A DNA stretch of 64,000 bases from Cytobacillus oceanisediminis (GTDB lineage Bacteria; Bacillota; Bacilli; Bacillales; Cytobacillaceae): NCBI RefSeq assembly GCF_003182355.1, contig NZ_QGTW01000006.1, positions 62,001-126,000 on the forward strand, written 5' to 3'. The notes under the pieces are model-generated. The model was not told the origin of the DNA, made no database searches, and was given only the letters and a program-made list of their open reading frames with translations. The position numbers were made by a program, and so were the translations under genes. Shown in pieces: positions 62,692-64,000 of this stretch. The first letter of the stretch is position 1. The number at the start of each line of letters is the position of its first letter.

Positions 62692-64000
62692 TTAAATCAT
62701 TAATATTTCCCGAATATCCTCTTCCGAAAGGCTCTTTGCAGCTTTTTCATCAGAGTCTATGATTTCTTCAATTAAGTTTTTCTTTTTGTCCTGCAGTTCA
62801 TTCATTTTTTCTTCAATCGTACCGCGGGCCAAAAGCTTGATGACTTGGACTGTATTAGTCTGGCCCATGCGGTGTGCCCGGTCGGCTGCCTGTTCCTCAA
62901 CAGCCGGATTCCACCACAAATCATATAATATGACGGTATCCGCACCGGTCAGATTGAGGCCTGTTCCCCCAGCCTTCAACGAAATAAGGAAAAAATCCCG
63001 TTCTCCTTCATTATAGCGGCGGCAAACCTCGACACGTTCCTCGGAAGGTGTTTGCCCATCAAGGTAGAAAAATGGCAACCCCTCAAGAGCCAGCTCTCTT
63101 CCAATCAGATTAAGCATTTTTGTAAACTGTGAAAAAATAAGCACCCTTCTGCCTGAAAGCCTTGATTCTTCTATAATTCTCTTGAGCTGTTCAAATTTGG
63201 CCGAACTGCCTTTATAGCCGTCAACAAATAAAGCAGGGTGGCAGCAAATTTGACGCAAACGGGTCAAACCGGCAAGAATTTTAATACGATTTTTCCTGAT
63301 TGTATCTTTATTTAGATGCTTCAAAGTGTCCTCCCGCAGTTTTGCCAAATAAGCAGCATATAACTTTTTCTGCTCAGGCAGCAGCTCAACAGAATCAATC
63401 GATTCCATTTTTTCGGGAAGTTCGGAAAGGACATCCTCCTTCATCCTCCTCAACAGGAATGGCCGAATTCTCCGTGCAATTGACTTTCTGGTCAAATTAC
63501 TGTAATCCTTCAAGCCCTGAAATAACTCAGGAAAGACCACATGAAATATAGACCATAGTTCTTCAGGGGAGTTTTCAACCGGTGTTCCAGTAAGTGCAAA
63601 ACGGTGTTTAGCCTGTATCTTTTTCACTGCCCTGGCTGTCTGTGTTACCGGATTCTTAAACGCCTGGGCTTCATCAAAAAATACTGTGTGAAAATCCTGT
63701 ATCTCATACCATTTAAAGTCTTTTAAAAGCAGCGGATAAGATGTGATGACTACATCAATGCCAGTTAAATTTTTCTGAAGCTCTGCCCGTTCAAACTGAT
63801 TGCCGTCTACGACAACCGCTTGAATTTCCGGTGCAAATTTCATCAGTTCGCTTAACCAGTTGTAAGTTAAAGAAGAAGGGCATACAATCAGCGCAGGAAC
63901 CTTTTTGTCCCGGATATCAGGAAGCTCAGATCGTATAAACGCAATGGTTTGCAGCGTTTTGCCCAGCCCCATATCATCCGCCAAAATGCCGCCAAAGCCA
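62692..64000 (-). CDS. SNF2-family helicase, 3' part (runs off the window)
   Basis: The last 436 codons. Motif I ADDMGLGKT is near the window edge, then DEAQAFKN (motif II), LTGTPVENSPEEL, and the C-terminal helicase domain with LIFSQFTKML, LISLKAGGTGLNLT and QAADRAHRMGQ (motif VI). The upstream part, probably with SWIM/Znf and N-terminal domains, is outside. Bacillus SNF2 proteins of this kind act in DNA or RNA-polymerase remodelling. Confidence 0.92.
   Translation of the reverse strand, partial: GFGGILADDMGLGKTLQTIAFIRSELPDIRDKKVPALIVCPSSLTYNWLSELMKFAPEIQAVVVDGNQFERAELQKNLTGIDVVITSYPLLLKDFKWYEIQDFHTVFFDEAQAFKNPVTQTARAVKKIQAKHRFALTGTPVENSPEELWSIFHVVFPELFQGLKDYSNLTRKSIARRIRPFLLRRMKEDVLSELPEKMESIDSVELLPEQKKLYAAYLAKLREDTLKHLNKDTIRKNRIKILAGLTRLRQICCHPALFVDGYKGSSAKFEQLKRIIEESRLSGRRVLIFSQFTKMLNLIGRELALEGLPFFYLDGQTPSEERVEVCRRYNEGERDFFLISLKAGGTGLNLTGADTVILYDLWWNPAVEEQAADRAHRMGQTNTVQVIKLLARGTIEEKMNELQDKKKNLIEEIIDSDEKAAKSLSEEDIREILMI

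Noticed and set aside
62692..64000. Anti-phage defence system built on the SNF2 helicase
   Set aside because: Only a small HhH gene accompanies it, and no methylase, nuclease or phospholipase-D gene is seen; it fits a housekeeping SNF2 protein.

Overview
The window looks like chromosomal DNA of a low-GC Gram-positive rod of the family Bacillaceae. The evidence is strong AGGAGG-type ribosome binding sites, many TTG and GTG starts, and Bacillus-type genes: type-2 galT, Amj, YtxH, YunG, DUF3953, DUF3934 and a ydaO-type c-di-AMP riboswitch. The species cannot be named from the sequence alone. No rRNA, tRNA, prophage or CRISPR array was seen.

Layout. (1) 0.3-9.8 kb, minus strand: a sugar-catabolic cluster that starts with a ceramidase-like amidase. 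It continues with unusual NagB and NagA relatives, a UPF0309 sugar-isomerase-fold protein, a ROK repressor, a GH4 alpha-galactosidase, a secreted toroid-type protein with a carbohydrate-binding-like insertion, and a frameshifted enolase-superfamily gene. A 10-bp inverted repeat at 9866-9894 is a candidate operator. (2) 9.9-14.8 kb: a scrapyard of IS110 and IS3 remnants and GH2 and GH43 fragments around one intact ROK regulator. (3) 14.8-19.9 kb: the Leloir galactose genes galT, galK and galE plus an M24-like gene that seems to lack metal ligands. The same 18-bp AT-rich motif precedes both galT and galK. (4) 20.1-30.3 kb: an ArsR-type regulator, a sugar ABC importer, a GH2 glycosidase, galactonate dehydratase, 2-keto-3-deoxygluconate kinase (interrupted by one amber codon) and a KDPG/KDPGal aldolase. 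REP-like sequences flank this block and alter the ends of its outer genes. (5) 30.6-35.4 kb: decayed GNAT and MocR genes, a DoxX/aromatic-dioxygenase-like pair facing an XRE-cupin regulator, and an aminoglycoside-phosphotransferase-like gene. (6) 35.7-41.9 kb: a c-di-AMP riboswitch and glutamate symporter, YunG, broken RDD, a MerR regulator, a CNNM/CorC-type membrane protein, broken Amj and a DUF1572 protein. (7) 42-46.5 kb: small membrane or stress proteins mixed with many decayed genes. (8) 46.7-50.2 kb: a response regulator, histidine kinase and ECF sigma factor in one operon. (9) 50.4-64 kb: a second-type dnaN, maltose acetyltransferase, a TPR protein, an ABC-2 exporter, a TraB-like protein, a YdjM-type membrane protein, a GyrI-like protein, a helix-hairpin-helix protein and the 3' part of a SNF2 helicase.

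Three themes stand out. First, three separate intergenic tandem arrays (38.07-38.23, 42.03-42.35 and 56.77-56.88 kb) all repeat with a period of exactly 52 bp; at least the two larger ones contain internal dyads, and the first uses a different sequence from the other two. Second, more than a dozen genes carry one or a few small lesions, often in homopolymers, which points either to active gene decay or to assembly errors. Third, several translation starts are odd, including ATT at the expected site and a Shine-Dalgarno sequence separated from a TTG start by an 8-bp hairpin.
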